A DNA stretch of 64,000 nt from contig JAWQUS010000026.1 in the NCBI GenBank assembly GCA_036365455.1, forward strand, positions 10,124,001-10,188,000. Reading direction: 5' to 3'. The notes beneath the pieces are model-generated. The model saw only the letters and a list, made by a program, of their open reading frames with translations. It searched no databases and had not been told where the DNA came from. Source of the stretch: Macrosoma leucophasiata. Its lineage: Eukaryota; Arthropoda; Insecta; Lepidoptera; Hedylidae. Below, piece after piece: positions 22,459 to 33,049 of the stretch. The stretch's first letter is position 1; each line of letters starts with the position of its first letter. A program made the translations under genes and the position numbers.

Positions 22459-22541
22459 CTGATAGTCCCCCGATCCGGGATTTGAACTCAGGACCCCAGG
22501 TGTAATAGTAGTGACCTGCTACCACTAGGGTACAGAGGCAG
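22459..22541 (-). repeat. SINE-1, tRNA-like head (interrupted copy)
   Basis: Continuation of 21965-22193. On the minus strand it shows the A-box region TACCCTAGTGG and a B-box with one change, GAGTTCAAATCCC. Confidence 0.8.
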
Positions 22542-22852
22542 TTAAATCCATACTTTAATGAATGCAAATAAATACACCTTTTTTCGAAAAAAAAAAAAAG
22601 ATACATACACATATTTTCCTTCACATCGCTGAAATTACGGCATATTTGCGACGAAGCGACGTCAAGTCAAAAGGTGTGAGATTCGGCTTGAAACGCGGAA
22701 TGAATGTGCATTGCGGAAGTCGCACTGATTCCATCAGACGAAAATAATTCCGCGCGCACTCAATGTTAATGCAATGTCGAGCTCCTTTCAAGGTTCATCA
22801 TCGTCTGGTTTTGTTGCTTTGCGTATTTTTAGGGTTCCGTAGCCAAAGGGGT

Positions 22853-22888
22853 AGGTTATCTATCTGCTGCCAAATGGTAGTGTACAGC
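22853..22888 (+). repeat. Family A, old copy, left piece
   Basis: GGTTATCTATCTGCTGCCAA to TGTACAGC matches the middle of the family. It is cut by the hAT MITE at 22889 and resumes at 23167. Confidence 0.6.
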
Positions 22889-23166
22889 CATAGAGCAACA
22901 CCGGAGGGGAGGCTTTCCCCTCTGTCAAAGTACAAGACCAAATGGGCCTACACCTGTCGCCTAGATGTTTAAATGTGTGCGTAAAATGGTTTCTGTATAT
23001 TGTTTAAGTCAAGGTGTGAGTTTCGTAGTAATAGACGATTTTTGAAGTGTGCGTGTGTGTCGCACGCATTTCCCCCCGCAAAAAATGACAGACTGTTTTG
23101 CATCGGTAATACACGCTATGGCTACTCCCCTCCGGTCCGCCGCGACTGGTGGGCCGCGTTGCTCTG
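22889..23166 (-). mobile_element. hAT-type MITE, copy 1
   Basis: The ends are CATAGAGCAACACCGG and GGGCCGCGTTGCTCTG. It sits inside an old Family A copy; TGTAC is repeated on both sides (TGTACAGC left, TGTACACT right), a slightly eroded 8-bp duplication. The left terminal repeat is shortened compared with 46544-46864. Confidence 0.75.
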
Positions 23167-23286
23167 TGTACACTATCGTGTTCCATTTAAATGGTAATGT
23201 ATGGTCTTGAAATTGCATTTTGACCTCATTACACTCACTCATTAGACATAGGCTGCATTCGTCATTTACCGTTCATGTGAATTGCG
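23167..23286 (+). repeat. Family A, old copy, right piece
   Basis: Continuation of 22853-22888. ACTATCGTGTTCC, GCATTTTGACCTCAT and TTCATGTGAATTGC follow family order with internal loss. Confidence 0.6.
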
Positions 23287-23845
23287 AGAAAAAGCAACAG
23301 CCCAAATATTTCAAACATTTTTTATCAGCTTATAATATTTCTCGATCGACAAAAGGAATATTGAGGACTTCAAGCCCAGCATAACTGGCCCGCTATGCTA
23401 CCATATATATTATGTGAATTAATTTCCCCGCCAAAGGTTAGCGAAAAAACTGACACATAAAATAATGGTGCTACATACGCAATGACCTTGTACGAACGTG
23501 CCAGTTAACTACAAGTCTTCCCAATTAACACGTCGCGTGGAAACGTCCGCTTTGCCAATGTTAATTTTGTGGACCTTGAACTTTCGATTGTTTTTACAAT
23601 TACCGACCTATTGGTCGTTTTGTGAGAGTGTACTGTAGTAGAAATTACCATACACTTTACAAAATGAGACTTGGTTCTACGTAATTCTTATGAGGATTAG
23701 TAAACTAATATATCTGTACTTTGTAATATTGTTGAGTTTATTTTTTTCAATTCAATAATATTTATTCGCTTTCGTAATGCGTCACCAAGTTTTGATTCTA
23801 CGCAACCCTAAAGTCGACTAGAGCGGGAAATATACGTATCAACAA
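23287..23845. other. No feature seen
   Basis: AT-rich, unassigned. The base composition is more even at 23500-23580, without a recognisable element. Confidence 0.4.
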
Positions 23846-24094
23846 TATACGTACAGTACTCTACAATTAATATTGCACATCGAGCCTGCGAAAGAGACGA
23901 TCGGCTCGTTTCGACGTCGTAGAGCGTTATCTCTGTTGCTCACTGCCTACGTAAGCATGGTCAAAACTTAATCAAAATGGTCGATAAACGTCAAATAGGT
24001 TACGAAAGAAATAACACTCTACAGACCCGAAATAAGTCGAAGTCTCCATCCTAGGCTCGATGTGCAATATTTACTGTTGAGTACTGTACGTATA
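23846..24094. mobile_element. Inverted-repeat element, 249 bp
   Basis: Arms of about 50 bp start TATACGTACAGTACTC and include TATTGCACATCGAGCCT, mirrored at 24045-24094 with a few mismatches. The interior is non-coding. It appears only once in this window. Confidence 0.65.
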
Positions 24095-24124
24095 CGTACT
24101 AGATAAAAAGTGTTTTTTACTTTC

Positions 24125-24297
24125 TTTTTATGTAATGAAGGTGGCATACAAGCATGCAGTTCATATTGATGTTAAGTGATGACTGCAGCCTAAAGACACT
24201 TACAGCAAGACCAGAGGTCAAAATGCAGATGTGTTGCCACACCTGAGACCTTCGTAGTTTTGTTTGTCTTTGTGGTAGTTATTACAGGGGGATATAC
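24125..24297 (-). repeat. Family A, diverged partial copy
   Basis: Minus-strand tail-proximal half, from the T-rich end to a TTATTACAGGGG block. The 5' half is missing. Confidence 0.75.
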
Positions 24298-25190
24298 ATG
24301 TATGTATTTTTAACCAGAATTCATTAGCGGTTTATACAGAGTGTTAAGTGACATCTCTGGATCTTTTCTTTAATTTTTAAATCTCTGGATCTCTGCGTGG
24401 ACTTGTAAACTTCTTTTCTTGCCGTTTTTTTCATATTCATCACGCTACAAAAAAGCCTTCGAAACTAGTAAAAAAAGTACGACATTTTTAATACTAATTT
24501 CAAAGAGTTTAGACTTAGATTTAGTTTTATAGTTAAGGCATTAGGTAATAAAATAATTGTTTTACATTAATATATTTTGTAATTTCAAAGACCTTTTAGT
24601 TTTTATAATTTCATAAAATGTGTTCTGGCACACGAAGCTATTTTGTAGCTCGATGAAATTAAAGAGCTTTTATTTTCGTATGGCTACGTGAAAATTCCAA
24701 TAACTTTTCTCCTGCTTCCATCTCAAGTCTCATTGCATTATATTCAAACGATGTAATTATATTCTGTGCCAAAGAGCTATCAAATGGTCGTCGTCAATGT
24801 TCATCAAATAAAACTTGACCCAATTGTGTGGCGCGTGGCAGACACCGGAGGCGGGAGGTGGTTAATGGATCATCTTGCTTTATCATTTGATTACTTATGC
24901 ACATAGGAGCCCGACCGCCTAAGTCTAATGGTTTCGTCAGAGAATATGTAATAATACTACATATAGAATGGACACTTCGACGTCCCGCCCGATATGCCCG
25001 CATCACTCAACCCCTTCCCTCTTATGGGCGACGGTTGGTATCTTGTACGTGCTACGCACACAGGTGCGCATGTAAATACACGTCACTGATTAATGTCTGT
25101 GTAATAGAAACCAAATTAAGCGTTTGTATGGAATGTCGGCGGAGTGTCCGCGGTGTGGTATCGTTTAGCTTTCGATTATGATGGATCATG
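24298..25190. other. No feature seen
   Basis: AT-rich DNA. The overlapping frames near 24794-25181 on both strands have no recognisable domains. Confidence 0.4.
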
Positions 25191-25191
25191 A

Positions 25192-25306
25192 TCATCTTGT
25201 CAATTTCGTACCGCCTAACTTTTTCCTGGAAGTGTTTTCATCAGCAGGTACCTATATACTTAAGAGCAAAACATTTTAATTGGCGGTACGAAACTGACAA
25301 AATAAC
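25192..25306. mobile_element. Short inverted-repeat element
   Basis: TTGTCAATTTCGTACCGCC on the left is mirrored by GGCGGTACGAAACTGACAA on the right: arms of about 22 bp with few mismatches around 70 unique bases. A small MITE is likely. Confidence 0.5.
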
Positions 25307-26123
25307 GTGCTAAACGAAAAAAATAGAGTTAGTCGGTCGGCCCCCTGAAGCGTTTGCGATGTTTTGCCTTGGTCTGACTGATTATCTAAAATATTTTTTT
25401 AAGTAACTTATTTTATTCCAGCTGTGGATTGTTTGGTTATTTGAAGTTATTTTAAATTAGTAAAAAGATTCATGATACTAACTTTGCTTTACGTAGTTAT
25501 TGGTTCAAGGAACATCGCTTATCCAACATCAGTCAAATATAGGTTTTATCATCACCGTATAAGGTGGTGCTAGTAGGTACCCTGATAGTAAGTACATATT
25601 CCTTTTTGTTATCGTATAACATACAAACCAGGCATACTCGTAAAATGGTAAAATTAAGTCGTTAATAGAACCTGTATTTTAACGGCAGTCTTACGAGGTA
25701 TGCTACGTTTGTAAGTACCCAATTAAAAATGGCATTGTTTCACCGGTCGGGCCGATGCCGGAAGCGTGTGCGTACACCATAATGTTGCGCATGCGAAATG
25801 CAAATAGGGCTGGATAGTGTCGCGAGCCTTATAATGGCCTGCTACCTATTTCAAAGATGTGGAATGAAAATTTTGACTTATGACATGCTTTTTACCACTA
25901 AGCTGTCATAGCTCAACATCAAACCTCAGAGTTCTTCTTTCACTCTTGATTATAAACGTCTCTGGGGCCGATGATGTGTTTTTAGTTGTTGAAATTCGCT
26001 TGTGTTGCGAAATATACCTACCTACAATATGCCAAGTATGGGTTTTAAGGATTAGGTAACTGTTGGAAACTTGTGGTCTAATATTTACTCCACAGCAAGT
26101 TTATCAAATAATAACAAAACATA
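25307..26123. other. No feature seen
   Basis: AT-rich DNA with no recognised repeat up to the mariner boundary. Confidence 0.4.
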
Positions 26124-27231
26124 TCAGGTTGGGGAAAAAGTTTCTTCACATTTTTAAGATAATTCAAAACATTTTTTAATATAGTTTATTTAAATTTAAC
26201 TAAAGTATGTATGTACCATTTTGTTCGATAACCTTTTGCCATCTTGTAGGTAGAGACATGATCCCATTGCTATAAAAATTTTGGGACTTCTCATCAAAAT
26301 AGATGTGTGAGGTCTAGCGTTATCATGATGAAACACCACACCCCTTCTGTTGATCAATTCCGGCCGCTTTCTCTCAACTTCTTGCTTTAATCTCATCAGT
26401 TGTTCGCAGTAGAGTTCAGAATCGATAGTCCTGCCTGGTGGTAATAATGAATAATGCCCTTCCAATCCCACCACACACACAACACCACCTTATTGCGAGT
26501 TAACCCGGGTTTCGCCACAGTCTGTGAAGCCTGACCGGCCTTTGACCACGACCTTTTTCGCACGTTCTTGTCGTACGTGATCCACTTTTCATCACCAGTT
26601 ATCAGCTTCTTCAAAAATGATTCGGTTTCATTACGTCGTAATAAAGAATCACAAATGAGTACACGGTTCATTAGATTTCTTTCAGTGAGCTCGTGAGGTA
26701 CCCAAATATCGAGCTTTTTTTTGTACCCAGCTTTTTTCAAATGCGCCAAAACTGTTTAGTGATCAATTCTCAGTTCTTCAGCTACGTCGTAACTAATGAT
26801 AGGTCGATCTTGCTCCACTTTTTCAAAAATGGCATCCATTTTATCCGTAATAGGGCGACCAGAGCGAGGTGCATCTTTGACATCAAAATTTCCGGATTGA
26901 AAACGCTTAAACCAAATTTGTGCTACTTTCACAGACACTGCACTAGGTCCATAAACATCGCAAATTTTTTACGCGGCTTGCGTTGCATTTTTACCTTTTT
27001 TGTAGTAAAATTTTAAAATGTATCGAATTTCTTCATTAGATTCACTCATCTTGACAGTACGAAAAACAAATGAAAATCACACATTTGCCTAATTTGAATT
27101 TGGAATTATGTTCTTTAAAATTTTAACTTTCAATGATACCAAAACCAGCCAGATACAAATACTACAGCCAAAGAGATTTTATTACAAGTTCATACATACT
27201 ATAATGCGAAAGGACTTTTTCCCCAACCTAT
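26124..27231 (-). mobile_element. mariner element, internally deleted copy
   Basis: A 1108-bp mariner in minus orientation flanked by TA (26122-26123 and 27232-27233). The 3' end reads TCAGGTTGGGGAAAAAG and the 5' end, on the minus strand, ATAGGTTGGGGAAAAAG. It is closely similar to 44029-45304 but lacks about 170 bp near the transposase C-terminus. Both termini look usable in trans, so it is a potential non-autonomous element. Confidence 0.9.
26200..27049 (-). pseudogene. mariner transposase, broken
   Basis: Compared with the intact frame at 44211-45227 it carries a stop in the N-terminal part (around 26971), a second stop in the residues equivalent to HKTV (around 26757), a 7-bp deletion in the IIHYELLPP region that shifts the frame, and a deletion joining HTSI directly to the part encoding EKSQNF. 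That deletion removes the third catalytic aspartate and the YSPDLAPSD motif. The segment around TGDEKWITYD retains the consensus E after the first D, and three residues (GQA) are present that the intact copy lacks. It cannot encode an active enzyme. Confidence 0.9.
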
Positions 27232-27361
27232 TATTTCGAGTGAAAACCCGAGGCATATAAAAGTGATGTTACGAATTTGCATTCCTTAATTTATCTGACG
27301 CTAAATTCTGGTATTCGACGCTTTTGTGTTTTTGTCAGATAATGTGCAGCTTCATCATAAT

Positions 27362-27552
27362 CTATACTAATATTATAAAGCTGAAGAGTTTGTTTGTTTG
27401 TTTGAACGCGCTAATCTCAGGAACTACTGGTCCGATTTGAAAAATTCTTTGTGTTAGATAGCCCATTTATTGAGGCCTTAGGCTATATAACATCACGCTA
27501 AGACGAATAGGAGAGGGTAGGTAACATTGAAACCGGCGGCGCGGGCCGCTAG
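27362..27552 (+). mobile_element. Lep1-like non-autonomous Helitron
   Basis: The 5' end is CTATACTAATATTATAAAGC. Then come a (GTTT)n stretch, GCGCTAATCTCAGGAACTAC and AGATAGCCCATTTATTGAGG, and the 3' end is GGCGCGGGCCGCTAG. The 5' CT and 3' CTAG termini, host A and T flanks, and absence of inverted repeats fit Helitron rules. This is the best-preserved member in the window. Confidence 0.8.
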
Positions 27553-28277
27553 TTTTATTATAAACAGCCAACATCGTCCTCAACATTGCTATATATAGAT
27601 ATAACAAAACTTTGTTTTTTTTTGTACAGGTCTTTATTGACTGCAGTATTTACTTTACAAAGTATATATATATATATATATATATATGTAATAATAAACA
27701 TACAAATATAAAATTTAATTAAAAAATTAAGAACTTACTTTATTCGCATAATATACTAATCGTTTTTCATTTGTTACAGGTATGTGTCTGATAGCTGTTG
27801 AACTTTCGAATGAAGTCCAGATCTGGTGAGGTATATCACACAAGAATGAGTATGAAGCAAAGCTCACTTTGAGTATAGATGACCTGTAGGCCAGTAATAC
27901 TCAATCCTAGGGGTCAGCAAAGCATCCATCGGGATCCACAACTATATCCATCTAACCATTGAGGTTAACGGCCATTAAGGTTGCACTGCATACCTTCTAC
28001 CTACAATGTAAAAAAAAAATACCGCATTTTTTAGTATCAAGTTATAAATCCAAAATTACAGAGGGCTAATTTTTATTGAGAGCTTTATGGATAGAGCAAA
28101 GAATAAGGGCGAGATTCACAGTAAGAGATTCGCAGTTCTACCTATTGTGAAATATGAAACTTCTTATATTAATTTTGGTCTTTCCTAAAAATTCTTATTT
28201 CGGGAAGCTAGATCGCTCATTACTGACCGACCGCTTTTTACCTCCGTAGGTTCTTACTCTCTTACTGTATTCACTTT
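27553..28277. other. Mostly unassigned; (TA)n tract
   Basis: A (TA)n microsatellite of about 26 bases lies at 27663-27688. The remainder is AT-rich with no recognised element. Confidence 0.4.
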
Positions 28278-28345
28278 AAACCAGTGGTTCTTAATCTTTT
28301 TGCTAGTGACCCGGCATAAAAATATAGGTATTTGAAACCCGCAAC
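28278..28345 (+). mobile_element. hAT-type terminus, solitary
   Basis: CAGTGGTTCTTAATCTTTTT followed by TGACCCGGCA is a typical hAT terminal motif. No matching opposite end was found nearby, so this is a fragment. Confidence 0.45.
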
Positions 28346-28883
28346 CATGCGCGAGAATACAATCAGGATAGTATTGATTGATTAGAAATGTATATCTAAA
28401 CCCTTGACCAGTGCAAATCGGGCTTAACATAAATAAATCTTTGCTTAGTAACTGTCTTAAAGCACTTCTTGTTACACAGATAATACGCGTTGACTGTACG
28501 AGATGTGGTGATAAAAAATAACTGGTTGCAAAAACGGGACACAGTATTCTATTCCATTTTCTAAAACATACCTGGTAATTTAAGTTTAGAGTTATGTCGG
28601 CGAATGCAATGTTGTTTTTGTAATATTTCCGTGAAATATGTCCCCGCTATTTATTTAATCCAAAACTAGTTTTCAATTTGTCTTAATGTTAATCGCAAAC
28701 GGTGAAATATAACGTATCATAATTTATTAAATTATTAATATACACATTATACACGTATGTAACTCAATTTATTTTGAAGTTTACGTAGCTATAGATACTA
28801 TCAATTTGTTTTATAAATGTATGATGAACCTTTTGCAGATGATAACCTGTGCCACCCACACTCGTAGTTTGGTATGCCTCGAG

Positions 28884-28913
28884 AGTGTGGAGATGTCAAT
28901 AGGCTCGCTACCT
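28884..28913 (+). repeat. SINE-1 scrap
   Basis: GGAGATGTCAATAGGCTCGC matches the SINE-1 body. Only about 30 bases remain, next to a Family A scrap. Confidence 0.5.
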
Positions 28914-28920
28914 ATTTTTG

Positions 28921-28996
28921 ACAAAATGCAAATGCGTTGCCACCTCTGTGGCCTAGAATGTTTTGTCTCTGTTATATTTATAACGGGACCATACAG
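28921..28996 (-). repeat. Family A scrap
   Basis: AAAATGCAAATGCGTTGCCA and TTTATAACGGGACCATACAG match the minus-strand middle of the family. It ends at the non-LTR insertion that follows. Confidence 0.6.
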
Positions 28997-29004
28997 TTGT
29001 CATG

Positions 29005-29226
29005 GTATGTATGTATGTATCTTCACGCCAGGTCCCTAACGGGGCAGGCAGAGAGTGTGGAGCGCCAGATATTCCGTACGTCCTGACAAACCTCCCGTGC
29101 CTCATCTACCGTCATCATTCTCTTCATACACGAGCGCCGATTCCTAAGACTTTTGACCCCACCTTCAGACAGAACTATTGGGTCGTGGTAGGTCAGTCTT
29201 GGTCTTGCTGGGCCTCTACAATTACG
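29005..29226 (-). pseudogene. Non-LTR family X tail, with target duplication
   Basis: A 222-bp, 5'-truncated minus insertion encoding the last 70 or so residues of family X (RPRLTYHD, GGVKSLRNRR, DEAREVCQD) with small indels. GTTGTCATG occurs on both sides (28996-29004 and 29227-29235), a 9-bp target duplication. The 3' end is a GTGAAGATACATAC repeat. Confidence 0.85.
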
Positions 29227-29400
29227 GTTGTCATGATTACTTCTATTAATTTTCTTGAATGTCACCGTTACAGTTTCCATACAGAACTCAATGTTACTAT
29301 TGAGTGTAATCAGGTGTTTCAGAACACGGTCGCATAATGTGATTAGCGAACAAGAATCGCGGGAACCACGCACACAGTTGTATACAATGTGATAAATGGA

Positions 29401-29540
29401 CAAGAATCGCGGGTATATTGAAATGGTAGTGAATTCGACCTTGTGATGGGCGTCGGCGATCGACCGTGACATCCGTTCGGTATTATCGCTTATTATATTT
29501 TATCTGAACGATTAGGGTTGGTGCACATGGCGCAGAGTTG
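29401..29540. repeat. Direct duplication, unit A
   Basis: Shares AAATGGTAGTGAATTCGACC, CGGCGATCGACCGTGACATC and GTGCACATGGCGC with unit B at 29758-29897. A Family A copy lies between the two. Confidence 0.7.
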
Positions 29541-29552
29541 CTTGCTGTAGTC

Positions 29553-29740
29553 ACTGGTGGTAGACCTCGAGTGACGCAGCTCGAGGGCGTTGGCACCACC
29601 GCATTACTTAATCTACTTGCCGCTAAATTGTAGTGTTTAGCGGCAAGCGCTATTTTGTTGCGGTCAAGTGTTGATGTACGACCCTGTTATTTACGGTACA
29701 GAGACTTAACAGCGTGAGTGGCAATGCATTTACATTTTTT
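29553..29740 (+). repeat. Family A, diverged copy between duplicated units
   Basis: It starts ACTGGTGGTAGACCTCGAG and degenerates towards GTGGCAATGCATTTACATTT. It contains a short internal repeat of GTGTTTAGCGGCAAG. Confidence 0.7.
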
Positions 29741-29757
29741 AAATACACAAAATCTCT

Positions 29758-29897
29758 TACAATCACGGGTTTATTAAAATGGTAGTAAATTCGACCTTGT
29801 TATGGGCGTGGTCGGCGATCGACCGTGACATCCGTTCAGTAATAACGCTTATCAATTTTTATCTGTAGGATTAGGCCCCGTGCACAAGGCGCGACGT
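29758..29897. repeat. Direct duplication, unit B
   Basis: Second copy of 29401-29540, about 80% similar by eye. It is not coding in either unit. Confidence 0.7.
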
Positions 29898-29931
29898 TTC
29901 TTCCACGATTGTAACGGAATTGGTAACTATA

Positions 29932-30115
29932 TTTTTTTATGTACCTAATAAAAGTTGCAAATTGATGTTAAGTGATAACTGCAGCCTATAGACACCCACA
30001 CAATGACCAGGGGTCAAAATGCAGATGCGCTGCCACTCCTGCTACATTACCACCTGACCGGAACACGATAGTGCTGAACACTACCATTTAGCGGCAAGTA
30101 TATAAGGTACCTACA
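29932..30115 (-). repeat. Family A, internally deleted minus copy
   Basis: The T-rich end and both flanking blocks are present, but the CTGAGGCCTAAGG to CAGGGCCG part is deleted. It is followed almost directly by a plus-strand Family A piece. Confidence 0.75.
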
Positions 30116-30122
30116 TTACCAA

Positions 30123-30230
30123 ATTTTGACCTCTGCATTGATATGGGTGTCTATAGCCTGCAGTCATCACTTAATATCATGCTTACTGGGAACTGCATGC
30201 TTGTTTGCCACTTCCATTACATAAAAAAAA
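30123..30230 (+). repeat. Family A, plus-strand 3' piece
   Basis: Runs from TTTTGACCTCTGCATTG to the A-tail. With the preceding minus copy it forms a head-to-head pair. Confidence 0.75.
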
Positions 30231-30704
30231 CCTACCGAACTTATAACACGCCACATTACATAATGGCAGGCGAGCAAGCTCTCCATGCAAGCAAGCTCGC
30301 TTCTGTCTCTGATAGTAAGAAAAACATGACAATTGATTTCAATTATTCATTCGCCGCCGGCGGTTTCTTGTGTCTTGAGGGTTTAGTAAAAAGATAACTT
30401 CTTAGAACTCCAATCGCAACGTTCAACAAACGCCTTATAGACGTAGCGGGAACGCACCCAGTTCGTTAGCCACTAACAAGTAACGATCAGCTTTGGGCGA
30501 TGGATTTAATGGGCTTCCTTATTATATCATCCCACCTAACTCGATTATTTTGCATCAGCGATCGATCGACTCAGTCAGGGTTGAAGAATTATCTGCCTTC
30601 AGAAGCTACGAATAAAAAATTAGGAACAAATGTAACTCAACAAAGCACAGTTTAGTAGTTGAAAACCGGATTTGAGCCGTAAGTTTACAGACAATGCGAT
30701 TACA
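30231..30704. other. Unassigned DNA
   Basis: Includes AACATGACAATTGATTTCAA, a string also seen with variations near 9196 and 42968, and a GC-rich GCCGCCGGCGG block at 30352-30362. No gene supported. Confidence 0.4.
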
Positions 30705-30890
30705 TTTTTTTACCTCATGAAGTGATAAACGAGCATAGATACAGTTCACATTGATGGTAAGGGATACTGTAAGGTAAGGTTAGCCTATAAACATTAAAAA
30801 AAAACCAGAGACTTCAGTGTAGATGCGTTGCCAGTGTTGCTACTCCTGAGGCCTAAATTGTTTTGTCTTGTGCGTCAATTATAAGGGAGG
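30705..30890 (-). repeat. Family A, old copy
   Basis: T-run, CAGTTCACATTGATGGTAAG and CTCCTGAGGCCTAAATTG place it in the family; many indels. Confidence 0.65.
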
Positions 30891-31452
30891 CATCTATTCT
30901 TCCTTTGTTTTAGTCTATTGAATTGAATTAGTTATAAACGACACCAAGTCTATCTATAACTGAGTTCAATTTTCCTTGCTGGTATTAATTACATCGCGTC
31001 TTATACGCAGTCCCGTAGCGTGTATGTCCGATAAACCGGCTAAGTGCAGCACGCCAATATTGCACTCACATAGGAGATTGCCCCTTTTGGGGCACTAGGG
31101 TTGTTAGAACATCCGACAGCTGAATGTCTGGTCAATGTTGCAAATTGTCGGAATTTCGATGTAATAGTCAGTAACATGATGTAGTCAAAGTGTTTTGCTA
31201 CTCTTGTATTACCTAGGTATATTGAAATGTCTGCATCTATACATCAATTAATTATTAAAATATGAGGCTTTCTGTGAGAAGTTCTGAATGCCAATAAATC
31301 CTTCCACGTTATGTTACGTTACTCTCTTCATCGACAATTATGCAGATCTATGCAATCATCAATCTCAAGTTGATAATCATATGCTAAAATTAACCGGGTT
31401 GATTACCAATTGGCAAGACAGCGTTAACTTTACCGCTCATACATAATAATCA
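30891..31452. other. No feature seen
   Basis: AT-rich, unassigned DNA. Confidence 0.35.
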
Positions 31453-31664
31453 ATCGAATTTCTCATTCAAATCTAATTAACAAGTAGCGGCCAATAAAGC
31501 GGAGCTTGTTTTAATATTAATACAAGTTTGGCGTGTGTCGAGCGAGTTTGGTACAAGTTAACCGCGCCGACTGCACTCAAGGCTGCTAAGCACGCCTCAT
31601 AATTAATTAGCCAACTAATACGAACTTGTGAACTTAAAACCATTTTGCCTTTAAAAATGTGATC
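31453..31664. repeat. Dispersed duplication, copy 1 (empty site)
   Basis: About 210 bp also present at 33050-33555. Shared blocks are AGTTTGGCGTGTGTCGAGCG, GACTGCACTCAAGGCTGCTA and GCCTCATAATTAATTAGCCA. At 31551-31558 it has an uninterrupted GTACAAGT where the other copy has a MITE. Confidence 0.8.
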
Positions 31665-32010
31665 TTTATTTATAATAATAATAATTGCAACCCTTGATAC
31701 GTCCCACTGCTGGGCACGAGTCTCTCCCCTTCTTGGGAGGAGGAGGAGCTTACTCCACCACGCTGCTCCACTGCCCGTTGTCGAATATTTTTTTTCCACC
31801 CGCTTACAAGGCCTCCGGCAAGGTTTAACGACTGGTATCTATATAATTATGATAGCAACCAGGACCGATGGCTTAACGTGCCCTCCGAAGCACGAAAACG
31901 CGCGTTTTAATTTTCCACTAGCGGTCACCCAGCACACTCCCGACCGCGCCCGTATCGCTTAACCGAGTAGATCGCTTCCGATCTACACCAGCCGCGGGGC
32001 CATGCGCGCT
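31665..32010 (-). repeat. GCAGTGGGAC-type repeat, full copy
   Basis: On the minus strand it ends CCAGCAGTGGGACGTATC followed by an (ATT)n tail. The body holds GGAGCAGCGTGGTGGAGTAA and GTGCTGGGTGACCGCTAGTG blocks. It is about 345 bp and non-coding in practice, although the 108-codon frame across it retains a non-LTR-like flavour (ETRAQQWDV). A SINE or a non-LTR 3' derivative. Confidence 0.7.
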
Positions 32011-32087
32011 TCAATTTGGAATACCCTTGTCTTTGGCATTGCCTGTTGGATTTGCAAAAATATGTTAATGTATGATTATATTACTAT

Positions 32088-32175
32088 ACTAGCTGTGCCC
32101 GCGACTTCGTCCACGTGCGAAAAAATATGATTGGTCAGTATCTACCACCCGGTCGAAGTCGTGGGCGCAGCTAGT
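32088..32175. mobile_element. Twin-ended CTAG element
   Basis: Arms of about 25 bp: ACTAGCTGTGCCCGCGACTT on the left and its near-complement GTCGTGGGCGCAGCTAGT on the right, with about 38 bases between. It is joined directly to the Helitron-like body that follows. Confidence 0.65.
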
Positions 32176-32670
32176 ATTAAAGTAGCCTAAGTTACTCCTT
32201 TTTACATCAGCTATCTGCCAGTGAAAGTCCCGTCAAAATCGGAGACACTCAAATTCTATTTATTTGTATGTAGGTATGTATGTATGTATGAATGTATGGA
32301 GATAAAAGTAGTAGCCTAAGTTAATCCTTATCACATCAGCTATCTGCCAGTGGTAGTCCCGTCAAAGTCGGATACACTCCAATTCTACTTATTTGTATGT
32401 AGGTATGTATGTTTGTATGGATGTATGGAGATAAAAGTAGTAGCCTAAGTTACTCCTTATCACATCAGCTATCTTCCAGTGAAAGTCCCGTCAAAATCGG
32501 TCCAGGCGTTCCCAAAATTAGCCCCGCCAAACAGACAGACAGACAAAAATAGTAAAAAATGTTGTTTTGGTATATGTACCGTGTATACATTCATATGCAT
32601 TTAGTAAAAAGCGGTTATTTTAATATTACAAACAGACACTCCAATTTTATTTATTTGTATAGATTTGTGA
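32176..32670 (-). mobile_element. Helitron-like body with 129-bp tandem repeat
   Basis: AGTAGCCTAAGTTACTCCTT units start at 32181, 32310 and 32439, exactly 129 bases apart; the third is followed by the usual GGTCCAGGCGTTCCCAAAAT continuation and (CAGA)n. The common form of this family has the block once, so the expansion is local. No coding capacity. Confidence 0.65.
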
Positions 32671-33049
32671 ATGAGGCTGTACTATTGTCAGGTCAGTCAC
32701 GTCGATGCCTTACTTGTATAACGATAAAAAAACATTTTTGCAATGTTTTTGGATGACCAGATACTTCCAAGATGACCTATGACATCAACACTACTAGGTA
32801 CGCCTGCTTAATTGACACTTCTATAAAATAAACCTTTGTGTTGCCTTTAATGATATGAATAGACTATCTTGGTATTCCCTGAATCATGGGACCGACAATT
32901 ATACAATACGCTAACACATCTTTTTTAGAAATAATCGACTATACATGTTATGAGTTATCACATTTTATGCAATAACCGTCGCGTTTCGCTTGATGCCAAA
33001 ATCAATTTGTACAACATCATTGCATGAATACTCATCCATGATCACATCT
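32671..33049. other. No feature seen
   Basis: AT-rich, unassigned DNA. Confidence 0.35.

Noticed and set aside
26693..27016. Plus-strand open frame of 107 codons opposite the mariner pseudogene, and its twin on the minus strand at 44244-44567.
   Set aside because: Both are antisense shadows of the mariner transposase, which explains their near-identical translations.
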